In this document: piece by piece, positions 8,933 through 16,763 of the stretch
Position numbering within the stretch: position 1 is the stretch's first letter
Layout of the letters: each line of letters begins with the position of its first letter
Origin: an uncultured Poribacteria bacterium
GTDB taxonomy: Bacteria > Poribacteria > WGA-4E > WGA-3G
NCBI GenBank assembly: GCA_951813545.1
Contig: CATOTL010000001.1
Span: 186,001 to 250,000, forward strand
Direction of reading: 5' to 3'
DNA: 64,000 nt
Position numbers and translations under genes: made by a program
Notes under the pieces: generated by a model
Database searches by the model: none
Seen by the model: the letters and a program-made list of their open reading frames with translations, nothing else
Told to the model about the DNA's origin: nothing

Positions 8933-9492
8933 TGCGGAGGTTCCCTCGATGTTTTCTCACTTTTCGGCAAGACTGCCTCAATTTTAGCTGCGATCTTCCG
9001 GGCGACGGCTCTCGTCAATGGGAGTTGATTGACCTGGGGTCTTCTTGCCGTGATATAGACGATGACATTGTTTTTCACGAACCAGATGGATGCGCCATTT
9101 TCGGGGCGCCATGTGGCATCTCCAATGACATCCTCGGGATTGGGTTCGGGTAGATAGGGTATAGCGGCAATGTAGCCTTGCCATTCGTCAGCGGCTTTTT
9201 GGGCATCCGTAACGGTCTGAAATAGCCAGTAGCGAACATAAATATGTTCTTCGGGGCGAGTGCCATTCCAGGATTGTTCAAATCCGTCTGCAACCGGCGG
9301 TTGCTTTACGACACCGCGTCTGCGGTGATTCATTGTGGGATCCACTTCCATGGTGGGTAAATCATTCGCCGTGAGGAGAATGGTATCGAGTTTTTTGACT
9401 AACATGTGCTCTCCTGTATAGAGAATGCCACACCCAAGGGACGGCAATGATAAAAGCAAAATAAAAGCGATACAACGTCCGTGAAACATCAT
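8929..9492 (-). CDS. putative lipoprotein paired with transglutaminase-like protein
   Basis: About 187 residues from the ATGATG at 9492, preceded by GGAGG. Hydrophobic FILLLSLPSLGC signal with a lipobox-like end. Family blocks MLVKKLDTILLTANDLPTM, EDVIGDATWR and FVKNNVIVYI are present. It starts 18 nt after the transglutaminase-like gene 9511-10650 and overlaps the start of a glycosyltransferase by 4 nt. Probable periplasm-facing or surface lipoprotein; molecular role unknown. Confidence 0.8.
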   Translation of the reverse strand: MMFHGRCIAFILLLSLPSLGCGILYTGEHMLVKKLDTILLTANDLPTMEVDPTMNHRRRGVVKQPPVADGFEQSWNGTRPEEHIYVRYWLFQTVTDAQKAADEWQGYIAAIPYLPEPNPEDVIGDATWRPENGASIWFVKNNVIVYITARRPQVNQLPLTRAVARKIAAKIEAVLPKSEKTSREPPQ

Positions 9493-9510
9493 AAACAAAA
9501 TCCTCCTGAT

Positions 9511-10650
9511 TTAAATGACCTTACCTACCAACGCTGCTACGTCCCAAGGGAACGTTCCAGATATTTCAATTTCTGGGTCTCGGTATGGTACCGGATCAAA
9601 AAGGGCATGCATGTAATTGTCCTTGGTCATGTTGGTCGGGACTCTTTTAGCTTCTGTTTCTTTTTCGATCCTGATAATTGGGTCGTATATATTGGTGAGA
9701 ATGCCGACTTGGTGGAAGTACCACCAGTTACTATTCCACTGATTCAGGTCTCTAACCAACCATCCTCCATTGAGGTCGGCAGCGGTAGAAATCGGGCGCA
9801 GGGTCTTATAATAAAATCCTCCTGGACCTTTATTGATTTTTATCTGATTAGCGAAAATCCCCAGCCACCGCATCAGGATTGTATAGTAGTTAGAGCCATC
9901 CATACAATCTACCCAACCATCACCAATCATATCCCATAACCGAATCTGAGAATTATCAAACTCCGAGTGAGAATCTGTTCCATCATACTTAAACTCAAGC
10001 GAGTCGTAAATGCCAGTCGTCACCAGTGAAGAGGCTTTGATTGTAGTCTTTGCGCCATGGGCGTAGGAGCAGGCGGTCCGTAAGACTTGTTTCCACGGGC
10101 GGTAAGACATCGGGAACCCGTAATACGGTCGAGCGTAGGTAATGTAAATTTCATGGGCAGTCCTCTCTTTGCCGGCATCAAACCAGGGCCCGTTTTTCGT
10201 GTAGCCGTATTCAAAATCCCAAGTAATCCTCAATTGATCAAGTCGCACTTCGTCCGGTAGAAGATTGGTCGTAAAAATCAGCCGCTCGTAATCTGGATCA
10301 TCCCAGTTGGTTACCCGTATCGGCTGGCTTCGGGGCGTAAAAGTGAGGGGCGTTGCGTCGGAGTTAAGTCTCCCCGTGGGTTTGACCCTCACCCAAATCG
10401 GTGTCCGGCATGACACCGTGATATCTAACTTGAGGGTTGCTTTCGTTTTTCGGACATAGGAGATGGGTTCATTTTTGGGAGGATTTATCTGCCACTGTGG
10501 CGGTTCGATATTCAACTCGCGCTGCCGATCATACAACGGATTGTAGTAGCCGCGCGCGGCAGCGTCAGTGAACATGATGCCTGCAACGCTCACCGTAACA
10601 GGTGTAGGATACGGTGGAACCGGATAACCGCGAGATGCTTTGGGTGTCAT
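9511..10650 (-). CDS. transglutaminase-like fold protein
   Basis: 379 residues from the ATG at 10650, preceded by AGAGGGATTAAAA; this start (MTPKASRGYP) is shared with the 13151 paralog. Catalytic-type motifs are intact: WVDCMDGSNYYTILMRWLGI (Cys), WYFHQVGI (His), IYDPIIRI (Asp). A second conserved Cys lies in ACSYAHGA. No export signal visible. First gene of a coupled run that continues with a lipoprotein, a GT-B transferase and a hypothetical protein. Its 5' untranslated sequence shows what the IsrB-interrupted paralog at 13151 looked like before insertion. Confidence 0.78.
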   Translation of the reverse strand: MTPKASRGYPVPPYPTPVTVSVAGIMFTDAAARGYYNPLYDRQRELNIEPPQWQINPPKNEPISYVRKTKATLKLDITVSCRTPIWVRVKPTGRLNSDATPLTFTPRSQPIRVTNWDDPDYERLIFTTNLLPDEVRLDQLRITWDFEYGYTKNGPWFDAGKERTAHEIYITYARPYYGFPMSYRPWKQVLRTACSYAHGAKTTIKASSLVTTGIYDSLEFKYDGTDSHSEFDNSQIRLWDMIGDGWVDCMDGSNYYTILMRWLGIFANQIKINKGPGGFYYKTLRPISTAADLNGGWLVRDLNQWNSNWWYFHQVGILTNIYDPIIRIEKETEAKRVPTNMTKDNYMHALFDPVPYRDPEIEISGTFPWDVAALVGKVI

Positions 10651-10691
10651 TTTTAATCCCTCTTTTCGTCTGAAAGGATAGAGAATATATC

Positions 10692-11240
10692 TCAATTCGT
10701 ATTTTTTGGCAAAGCTGCATTAATTTTGGCTTCAATCTTTCGGGCAACCGACCTTGTGAACGGGATTTGATTGACCAACGGATTGTTTCCCATGATGTAG
10801 ACGAGGACATTGTTTTTCACAAATAAGATACATTCCTTATTTTCAATGCGCCATGTCGCATCCCCGATAACATCTTCGGGCCTGGGTTCGGGTAGATAGA
10901 TCCCCGCAGAGGCAAGCGTGTCCATCCACTTGACCCCGGCGGTTCTCCCATCTTTGACGCTCCGAAGCAACCAGTAGTGCACATCAATATTTTCTTCGGG
11001 GCGCGTGCTATCCCAGGTTTGTGTAAATCCATCTACAATCGGGGGGAACTTTCTTCTACCAGAAATAGCGAAAGAAGAGCTAACATCGAGTTCCATAGTA
11101 GCCGGTAAATCGTTCGCCGTCAGCATAACCGCATCCAGTTTTCTGACCAACATATCTTCTCCTTTATTGAGAATATGACACCCAAGGGGTGCGATTGCCA
11201 GAAGAAAAATAAAAGTGATGAAACCGAATCGAAGTATCAT
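10692..11240 (-). CDS. lipoprotein whose enzyme partner is reduced to a stub
   Basis: About 182 residues, ATG at 11240 behind AGAGGG. From MLVRKLDAVMLTANDLP to IEAKINAAL it is practically identical to 3163-3705. The signal sequence (FGFITFIFLLAIAPLGC) is instead that of the neighbour at 11346-11906, and the tail LPKNTN is that of 14457-15029. A mosaic gene, therefore. Upstream only a short C-terminal stub of a transglutaminase-like gene remains (11258-11299), so this lipoprotein has outlived its own partner. Confidence 0.8.
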   Translation of the reverse strand: MILRFGFITFIFLLAIAPLGCHILNKGEDMLVRKLDAVMLTANDLPATMELDVSSSFAISGRRKFPPIVDGFTQTWDSTRPEENIDVHYWLLRSVKDGRTAGVKWMDTLASAGIYLPEPRPEDVIGDATWRIENKECILFVKNNVLVYIMGNNPLVNQIPFTRSVARKIEAKINAALPKNTN

Positions 11241-11257
11241 AAACAAAACCCTCTTTT

Positions 11258-11299
11258 TTATTCGACGCTGGTTACCAAAGCGTTTGTGTCCCAGACAAA
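11258..11299 (-). pseudogene. minimal 3' stub of a transglutaminase-like gene
   Basis: Minus reading gives VWDTNALVTSVE and a TAA at 11258-11260, the same tail as the stub at 485-611 and close to the end of 15376-16512. Only about 12 codons survive. It sits 17 nt upstream of the lipoprotein ATG at 11240, the regular spacing of intact pairs. Upstream (11300-11345) are short AACTGAT-type repeats. Confidence 0.7.
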
Positions 11300-11345
11300 A
11301 CTAACTGACAACTGATAACTGATGACCGACAACTTTTCCTTATTT

Positions 11346-11906
11346 TCATTGTTGATTCAAAGCTGCATTAATTTTGGCTTCAACCTTTCGGGCGACCGAC
11401 CTTGTGAACCGGAGTTGATTGATAAAGGGTCTTCCTGCCTTGATGTGGACGAGAACATTGTTTTTCACGAACCAGATGGATGAGGTATTTGGGATGCGCC
11501 ATGTGGCATCGCCGATAACATCCGCGGCATTCGGCTCGGGTTGATAGAAAGATTGAGAGGAAAGGAGACCCCGCCATTGGTCTGCGGCTTTTTGGGCATC
11601 GGCAACCCTCCGAAACAACCAGTAGTCCATAGTAATATGTTCTTCGGGCTGAGTGCCATCCCATGATTGTGAAAATCCATCAAAAATCGGGGGTTCCTCT
11701 GTGTGCCCGATAATAGGGTAAGCGTATGAGGTATCGAGTTCCATGGTGGGTAAATCGTCCGTCGTTAGGAGAACGGCATTGAGTTTTCTGACCAACATGT
11801 TGTCTCCTTCATTGAGAACAGCCTCTTTATTGGTGGTAATAGCACACCCAAGGGGTGCGATTGCCAGAAGAAAAATAAAAGTGATGAAACCGAATCGAAG
11901 TATCAT
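11346..11906 (-). CDS. putative lipoprotein paired with transglutaminase-like protein
   Basis: 186 residues from the ATG at 11906, preceded by GGAGGA. Signal FGFITFIFLLAIAPLGC. An extra insert (AITTNKEAVLNEGD) follows the cysteine compared with other copies. The blocks MLVRKLNAVLLTTDDLPTM, DVIGDATWR and FVKNNVLVHI are conserved. It starts 18 nt after the stop of 11925-13151. Confidence 0.8.
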   Translation of the reverse strand: MILRFGFITFIFLLAIAPLGCAITTNKEAVLNEGDNMLVRKLNAVLLTTDDLPTMELDTSYAYPIIGHTEEPPIFDGFSQSWDGTQPEEHITMDYWLFRRVADAQKAADQWRGLLSSQSFYQPEPNAADVIGDATWRIPNTSSIWFVKNNVLVHIKAGRPFINQLRFTRSVARKVEAKINAALNQQ

Positions 11907-11924
11907 AAACAAAATCCTCCTGAT

Positions 11925-13151
11925 TTAAATGACCTTACGTACCAACGCTGCCACGTGCCAAGGGAACTTTCCAACTCGGTCCATTTTTGGATTTTTTGGG
12001 TCTCGGTATGGTACCGGGTCAAAAAGGGCACGCTTGTAATCGTCCCTGATCATATTAGTTGGCACCGTCGGGTCTATTTCATTGATCTTGATAATTGGAT
12101 CATATATATGACTGCCAAGAGTGCCGTGTTGTTCATCACCGAGAATGCCAACTTGGTGAAAGTTCCACCAGTTACTACCCCGTTTTGTCCGGTTTCTAAC
12201 CAACCACCCCACAGTATGGTTGTCAGAGGCAGAAATCGGGCGCAGGGTCGTATAATAAAATCCCTGATCTCTCCTGGGATCTTCATTGATTTTTATCTGG
12301 TTAGCATTGATCCCGAGCCACCGCATCAGGATGGTATAGTAGTTAGAGCCATCCATACAATCTACCCAACCCTCCTTCAGCATTTTCCATAACTGAATCT
12401 GAAAATTATAATACCAGGAGTGAGAACCGGATGAATAATACCTAAGCTCAAGCGAGTCGTAAATGCCAGTCGCCACGCGTCTGGAAACTTCGATGATAGC
12501 ATCTGCGCCATGGGCGTAGGAACAGGCGCGCCTTAATACCGTTTTCCAGGGGCGGTGATGCGGCGAGAAGCCCCGATACGACGGGCGATATGTAATGTAA
12601 AGTTCATGCTCAGTGGTCTCTTCACCGGCATCAAACCAGGGCCCGTTTTTCGTGTATCCGTATTTGAAGTTCCAAGTTATCTTCAATTGATTCAGTCGCA
12701 CTTCATCGGGTAGCGGATTGGTCGTAAAACTCAGCTGCTCGTAATCTGGATCGTCCCAGTTGGTCACCCGTATCGGCTCGCTTTGCGGCTTAAAAGCAAT
12801 AGAAGTTGAGCCGGGGTCGGGGACAAGTTCCTCTTTCCCGTCCTCCGTGAGGGTCTTTTTCAGGAGTTCCGCCTTGGGGGTGACTTTCACCCAAACCGGT
12901 ACGCGGAGTTTATCGGGCGACCCGGTGATGTCTAACTTGAGGGTCGCCCTCTTTTTTCGGACGTATGAGATCGGTTCATCTTTCCGAGGATCTTTCTGCC
13001 ACTGCGGGGGTTCGATTTTCAACTCGCGCTCCCGATCATACAGCGGATTGTAGTCGGTGCGAGTGCCAGTGAACATAATATTTGCGACGCTCACCGTAAC
13101 AGGTTTAGGATACGGTGGAACCGGATAACCGCGAGATGCTTTGGGTGTCAT
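11925..13151 (-). CDS. transglutaminase-like protein, start codon separated from its RBS by an IsrB element
   Basis: 408 residues, MTPKASRGYPVPPYP start. Predicted catalytic residues: Cys265 in WVDCMDGSNYY, His332 in NFHQVGI, Asp351 in IYDP; Cys210 in ACSYAHGA is also conserved. The coding sequence is intact. However, the sequence that should lie just upstream (CGAAAAGAGGGAATTAAAA) is now 1.26 kb away at 14415-14440, on the far side of the IsrB-type element whose last base touches the ATG. Expression therefore depends on whatever the element end provides; no good ribosome site is visible there. Confidence 0.78.
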   Translation of the reverse strand: MTPKASRGYPVPPYPKPVTVSVANIMFTGTRTDYNPLYDRERELKIEPPQWQKDPRKDEPISYVRKKRATLKLDITGSPDKLRVPVWVKVTPKAELLKKTLTEDGKEELVPDPGSTSIAFKPQSEPIRVTNWDDPDYEQLSFTTNPLPDEVRLNQLKITWNFKYGYTKNGPWFDAGEETTEHELYITYRPSYRGFSPHHRPWKTVLRRACSYAHGADAIIEVSRRVATGIYDSLELRYYSSGSHSWYYNFQIQLWKMLKEGWVDCMDGSNYYTILMRWLGINANQIKINEDPRRDQGFYYTTLRPISASDNHTVGWLVRNRTKRGSNWWNFHQVGILGDEQHGTLGSHIYDPIIKINEIDPTVPTNMIRDDYKRALFDPVPYRDPKNPKMDRVGKFPWHVAALVRKVI

Positions 13152-13179
13152 CTAATCTTCGGGCAGGAAACCCAATGCT

Positions 13180-14205
13180 TTAGCTTTGGGAGGAATGCCC
13201 GCTCCTGTAGTAAAAGTTAAGGCGTGTGAGAACTCTGAAGTCAGAGCGTTTCGCGCCTGTTGTGAATCGTTTGTTTTCCATGCTGTATATTGAAAACAAA
13301 CCCTTTGCGTTAACGCCAGCAAGTCGGGCTAATCCGTATTTGACATGCCGAATGAGTGTGTTTTTGACCAATCCTTTCCCTAATAGAGTTCCGCCCACCC
13401 GTGTGCGTTTACCGCCTTTCGCTTCCTGTTGCCTATGCAACTCTCTGCGTTTTATCGGTATCGGTGAGATACACAGAAGCCTCGTGTTATCGGGTATATC
13501 CGAACCGCCTACGGTATGATAAGCAAGACACCAAGAATCTACGCAATGCGCATCAAAGGTTTCCGATAGTTTCTTTGAAGACTTCTTGAGACCTAACCTA
13601 TCCCGTATCTCTTTGGTTTCCCAACCCTGTAAAGTGTAGAGTTCCCAACGCTTTTCGATTTCGCTATAGAACCACTGTTTACCGACTTCCAAAGGGCTAA
13701 ACGATTGATTCCACTTCTTCGCACGCTGTATCGTCCGTGCCGTAATATCCTCAACACATATATGAGCCACCGGATATAGGGTGGACAACCAATCAAGTAT
13801 GCGAAGTTTCCAGTCCCACCTCGCACGGGTGCCTGCGGGAATACGCGCTTTGTTCGCAAGACGGTTGGTTCTATTTTTGCGGTTCGGACACTTTCGGGAA
13901 CGCCTACTTCTACGCAACTCTCGACGCTTCGCTACTTTCTTACCGACCTTGCTGTGAGCATCGGCTTGCACATTGAGATAAGTGTGTGCCTCACTTTTGA
14001 CGGTAAACCCTTCTTTCTTACTGCCGGGGTCTACGCCAACAGCAATCTCTTGTTTATAGGCATCTGTATCATAATTGAGCCTGATACAGAATATGCCGTT
14101 AGACCAATAGGGGGTTGCCAACCCTTTCTTAATCAGCATGCCCGCTTTGTTTGGACGGGTCGGCATTAATTGCCTACCCGATTGACTCTTTACTGGAACA
14201 AACAT
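13180..14205 (-). CDS. isrB: IsrB-like RNA-guided nickase (RuvC-only IscB relative)
   Basis: 341 residues. The N-terminal PLMP-type segment is VPVKSQSGRQLMPTRPNKAG. RuvC-I follows in AVGVDPGSKKEGF, then an Arg-rich bridge helix RRELRRSRRSRKCPN, RuvC-II in HICVEDI, and RuvC-III in FDAHCVDSWCLA. No HNH module (HH..P, N.H) is inserted between RuvC-II and RuvC-III, and the length fits IsrB and not IscB. IsrB proteins use an upstream-encoded omega RNA and nick DNA next to an NTGA-type motif. Start ATG at 14205. Confidence 0.8.
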   Translation of the reverse strand: MFVPVKSQSGRQLMPTRPNKAGMLIKKGLATPYWSNGIFCIRLNYDTDAYKQEIAVGVDPGSKKEGFTVKSEAHTYLNVQADAHSKVGKKVAKRRELRRSRRSRKCPNRKNRTNRLANKARIPAGTRARWDWKLRILDWLSTLYPVAHICVEDITARTIQRAKKWNQSFSPLEVGKQWFYSEIEKRWELYTLQGWETKEIRDRLGLKKSSKKLSETFDAHCVDSWCLAYHTVGGSDIPDNTRLLCISPIPIKRRELHRQQEAKGGKRTRVGGTLLGKGLVKNTLIRHVKYGLARLAGVNAKGLFSIYSMENKRFTTGAKRSDFRVLTRLNFYYRSGHSSQS

Positions 14206-14414
14206 CGTTTGTAATCTCCCTTTCGGGGTGTGTGTTTCCCCTTCCAGATCACAATATCCAAGCGGTATCAGACGAGGGGAGTATCCGATACATAGGAGAG
14301 GCTACCATACCCAAGATACTGCGATATTTTACTGTAGAAAATAGTTTAACTTGTGGAGTGAACGCTTGGTATACGCTTCGCACAAGCCCAATCCTTTAGG
14401 TTTGGGTTATTGAC
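14206..14414 (-). ncRNA. candidate IsrB omega RNA scaffold
   Basis: About 210 bp between the element's left end and the isrB start, identical in both copies, with several short stems (for example CCCAAACCTAAAGGATTGGGC near the left end and CCGCTTGGATATTGTGATC further on). In IscB/IsrB elements the RNA scaffold lies here and the guide is read from host sequence just outside the left end. Position-based call; no structure was computed. Confidence 0.5.
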
Positions 14415-14456
14415 TTTTAATTCCCTCTTTTCGTCTGGAAGGATAGAGAACATGCC

Positions 14457-15029
14457 TCAATCCGTATTTTTTGGTAATGCTGCGTTAATTTTGGCTTCAA
14501 TCTTTCGGGCGACGGCTCTGGTTAACTGGCGTTGATCGACCTGGGATCTTCTTCCGATGATGTAGACGAGAACATTGTTTTTCACGAACCAAATCTCTGG
14601 CGCACCTGCGACGCGCCATGTGGCATCTCCGATGACATCCTCGGGATTGAGTTCGGGTTGATAGGCAGATTCTATCCTTCCATTGACCTCTATCGCAGCC
14701 GCGGCAATGAAGCTTCGCCACACGTCTGCGGCTTTTTGGGCATCCCGAACGCTCTGAAATAACCAGTAGTTGACATAAATAAGTTCTTCGGGGCGAGTGC
14801 CATTCCAGGATTGTTCAAATCCAGCAAGAACCGGGGGGTACTTTACGACCCCGCGTCTGTGACCGGTAACCACGGGATCCAGTTTCATGGTGGGGACATC
14901 GTCTGTGGTTAGAAGAATCGCACTGAGTTTTCCGACTAACATGTTCTCTCCTGTATAGAGAATGCCACACCCAAGGGGTGGCAATGATAAAAGCAAAATA
15001 AAAGTGATGAAACGGAAGCGAGACCTCAT
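14457..15029 (-). CDS. putative lipoprotein paired with transglutaminase-like protein
   Basis: 190 residues from the ATG at 15029 behind AGGAGG. Signal FRFITFILLLSLPPLGC. Family blocks MLVGKLSAILLTTDDVPTM, RPEELIYVNYWLF, EDVIGDATWR, FVKNNVLVYI and ARKIEAKINAAL. It carries a short insert (IEVNGRIESAYQ) absent in others. A 322-bp MITE has entered the spacer to the upstream partner gene 15376-16512; removing it and its 6-bp target duplication restores the usual 18-nt spacing. Confidence 0.8.
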   Translation of the reverse strand: MRSRFRFITFILLLSLPPLGCGILYTGENMLVGKLSAILLTTDDVPTMKLDPVVTGHRRGVVKYPPVLAGFEQSWNGTRPEELIYVNYWLFQSVRDAQKAADVWRSFIAAAAIEVNGRIESAYQPELNPEDVIGDATWRVAGAPEIWFVKNNVLVYIIGRRSQVDQRQLTRAVARKIEAKINAALPKNTD

Positions 15030-15050
15030 AAACAAAATCCTCCTTTTTTA

Positions 15051-15372
15051 CAATACCTTCGCCAAAAAAATGGCAAGTTTTATAAATGTCAACTCGCTTT
15101 CTGTGAAAATACAGAGGCCTCTTTATCACATTTCAAGGGATAAACGCCCTTGATTGCGTTTCACAACGGATAGAAGAATGAATACACCACGTTTGGTGTC
15201 TCCCACCTCAAGGTCCCCTGTTCAGGGCAAAGTCTTTACACAAGATAAAAAAACACTTCAGCAAACACCGGATGTGATTTTTATTTCAAATATCACTAAA
15301 CATCTGATGCCAATGGGTTGTATTCATTGCCTAAGTCCTGAAATCAAGTCCAGATAATTGGCGAAGGTATTG
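15051..15372. mobile_element. 322-bp MITE with perfect 15-bp terminal inverted repeats
   Basis: CAATACCTTCGCCAA at 15051-15065 and its exact reverse complement at 15358-15372. Flanked on both sides by TTTTTA, a probable 6-bp target duplication. It holds a plus-strand ORF (ATG at 15178, MNTPRLVSPTSRSPVQGK) that may be the N-terminus of the parental transposase; family not recognised. Inserted between a transglutaminase-like gene and its lipoprotein. Confidence 0.75.
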
Positions 15373-15375
15373 TTT

Positions 15376-16512
15376 TTAGTGGACACTGGTTACCAAAGCC
15401 AGTGAATCCCAGACGAACTGTCCACTCTCAAAAATGGCACGTTCGTAATCCCACCTCGGCATATTGGCTGGTATTATCTTCCTTTCTGGATCGATCATGA
15501 TAATTGGATCATATACATGGGAGAGAATGCCGACTTGGTGGAAATCCCAGCGGTCAATCCCCCACTCCGCTTTGAGGTTCTTAGAGCGAGAAATTGGGCG
15601 CAGGAGCTTATAAACAAATTTGTCTGATGGACTTGGACTGATTTTTTTTTGATGGGCAGGGATCCCAAGCCAGCGCATCAGGATTGTATAGTAGTTAGAC
15701 CCATCCATACAGTCTACCCAATCCTCCTTGAGCATATCCCATAACTTAATTTTACAATTATCAAACTCCGAGTGAGACTTCCTTGATATATAATTAAACT
15801 TAAAAGACATGTAAATCTTAGGCGTTACCATTGAAGAAGCTTCGATTGTAGTCTTTGCGCCATGGGCGTAGGAACAGGCGGTCTTCAATACTTGTTTCCA
15901 GGGTCGATAAAACGGCGGGAACCCGTAATACGGCCGGCGATATGTAATGTAAAGTTCATGGGCAGTCCTCTCTTTGCCGGCATCAAACCAGGGCCCGTTT
16001 TTCGTGTATCCGTATTTGAAGTTCCAAGTTATCTTCAATTGATTCAGTCGCACTTCATCGGGTAGCGGATTGGTCGTAAAACTCAGCTGCTCGTAATCTG
16101 GATCGTCCCAGTTGGTCACCCGTATCACCTCGCTTCGGCGCGTAAAAGTGATGGGAGTTAAGCCGGGGTCGGGGACAATTTTCTCTATCCCGTCCTCCGT
16201 GAGGATCTTCTTCAGGAGTTCCGCCGAGGGTTTGACCTTCACCCAAATCGGTGTCCCATACGAGCCAGTGATGTCTAACTTGAGGGTCGCACGCGTGTCT
16301 CGGACGTATGAGATCGGTTCCCTTTTGAACGGCTCTTTCTGCCACTGCGGCGGTTCGATTTTCGCCCCTTTCGGGGAAGCCGCCGTTGGCTCCCTGTCAT
16401 ACAGCGGATTGTGTTCGTTGCGAGCCCCAGTGAATATGATGCTTGCGACGCTCACCTTGACAGGGGTAGGATCCGGTGGAATCGGATAACTGTGAGAAGT
16501 GTTGGTTGGCAT
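15376..16512 (-). CDS. transglutaminase-like fold protein
   Basis: 378 residues, ATG at 16512 after GAGGGATTGAAAA. Motifs DWVDCMDGSNYYTILMRWLG (Cys), WDFHQVGI (His) and VYDPIIMID (Asp) are intact; the ACSYAHGA Cys is present too. Slightly shorter than its paralogs in the middle. First gene behind a good promoter at 16613-16641 and so probably the head of the array's transcript. Its lipoprotein partner at 14457 is now 346 nt away because of a MITE. Confidence 0.78.
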   Translation of the reverse strand: MPTNTSHSYPIPPDPTPVKVSVASIIFTGARNEHNPLYDREPTAASPKGAKIEPPQWQKEPFKREPISYVRDTRATLKLDITGSYGTPIWVKVKPSAELLKKILTEDGIEKIVPDPGLTPITFTRRSEVIRVTNWDDPDYEQLSFTTNPLPDEVRLNQLKITWNFKYGYTKNGPWFDAGKERTAHELYITYRRPYYGFPPFYRPWKQVLKTACSYAHGAKTTIEASSMVTPKIYMSFKFNYISRKSHSEFDNCKIKLWDMLKEDWVDCMDGSNYYTILMRWLGIPAHQKKISPSPSDKFVYKLLRPISRSKNLKAEWGIDRWDFHQVGILSHVYDPIIMIDPERKIIPANMPRWDYERAIFESGQFVWDSLALVTSVH

Positions 16513-16612
16513 TTTTCAATCCCTCTTTTCGTGTGATAGTTTCCTCTGACAGTAAAGTGAATTTCTCAAGAAATAGCATACCACATATCAAGAGTATACT
16601 ATACATATATAT

Positions 16613-16641
16613 ATTACACCACATGCATATACCCCTGTCAA
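16613..16641 (-). promoter_or_regulatory. sigma-70-type promoter for the transglutaminase-like array
   Basis: TTGACA (minus, 16636-16641), 17-nt spacer, TGTAAT (16613-16618). It points at the gene starting at 16512, about 95 nt away. The rest of 16513-16763 is AT-rich and has no gene; its left part ends in AACTGAT-like repeats. Confidence 0.6.
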
Positions 16642-16763
16642 GTTAAAATTCTTCCGCTGTGGGTAACCTGTACTTATCTGCCTTAGTAATTTTCAGTTAA
16701 AGAGGTGTTTCTGGCAGCTGCAAACGTCCGTAACCGCCACATGCATTAACCGATAACTAACAA

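Larger units (their letters stand above)
13152..14414 (-). mobile_element. IsrB-type (IscB family) element, copy 1
   Basis: 1263 bp, apparently identical to the plus-strand copy at 34545-35807. The shared sequence begins GTCAATAACCC and ends GAAGATTAG, and in both places is followed directly by ATGA. It contains one ORF plus about 210 bp of upstream sequence that would be the omega RNA. No transposase is encoded, so it is non-autonomous, probably moved by a TnpA of the IS605 type. Confidence 0.8.

Noticed and set aside
13593..13859. Second frame inside isrB (88 codons), also at 35100-35366
   Set aside because: Appears in both copies only because the element is duplicated; no coding features.
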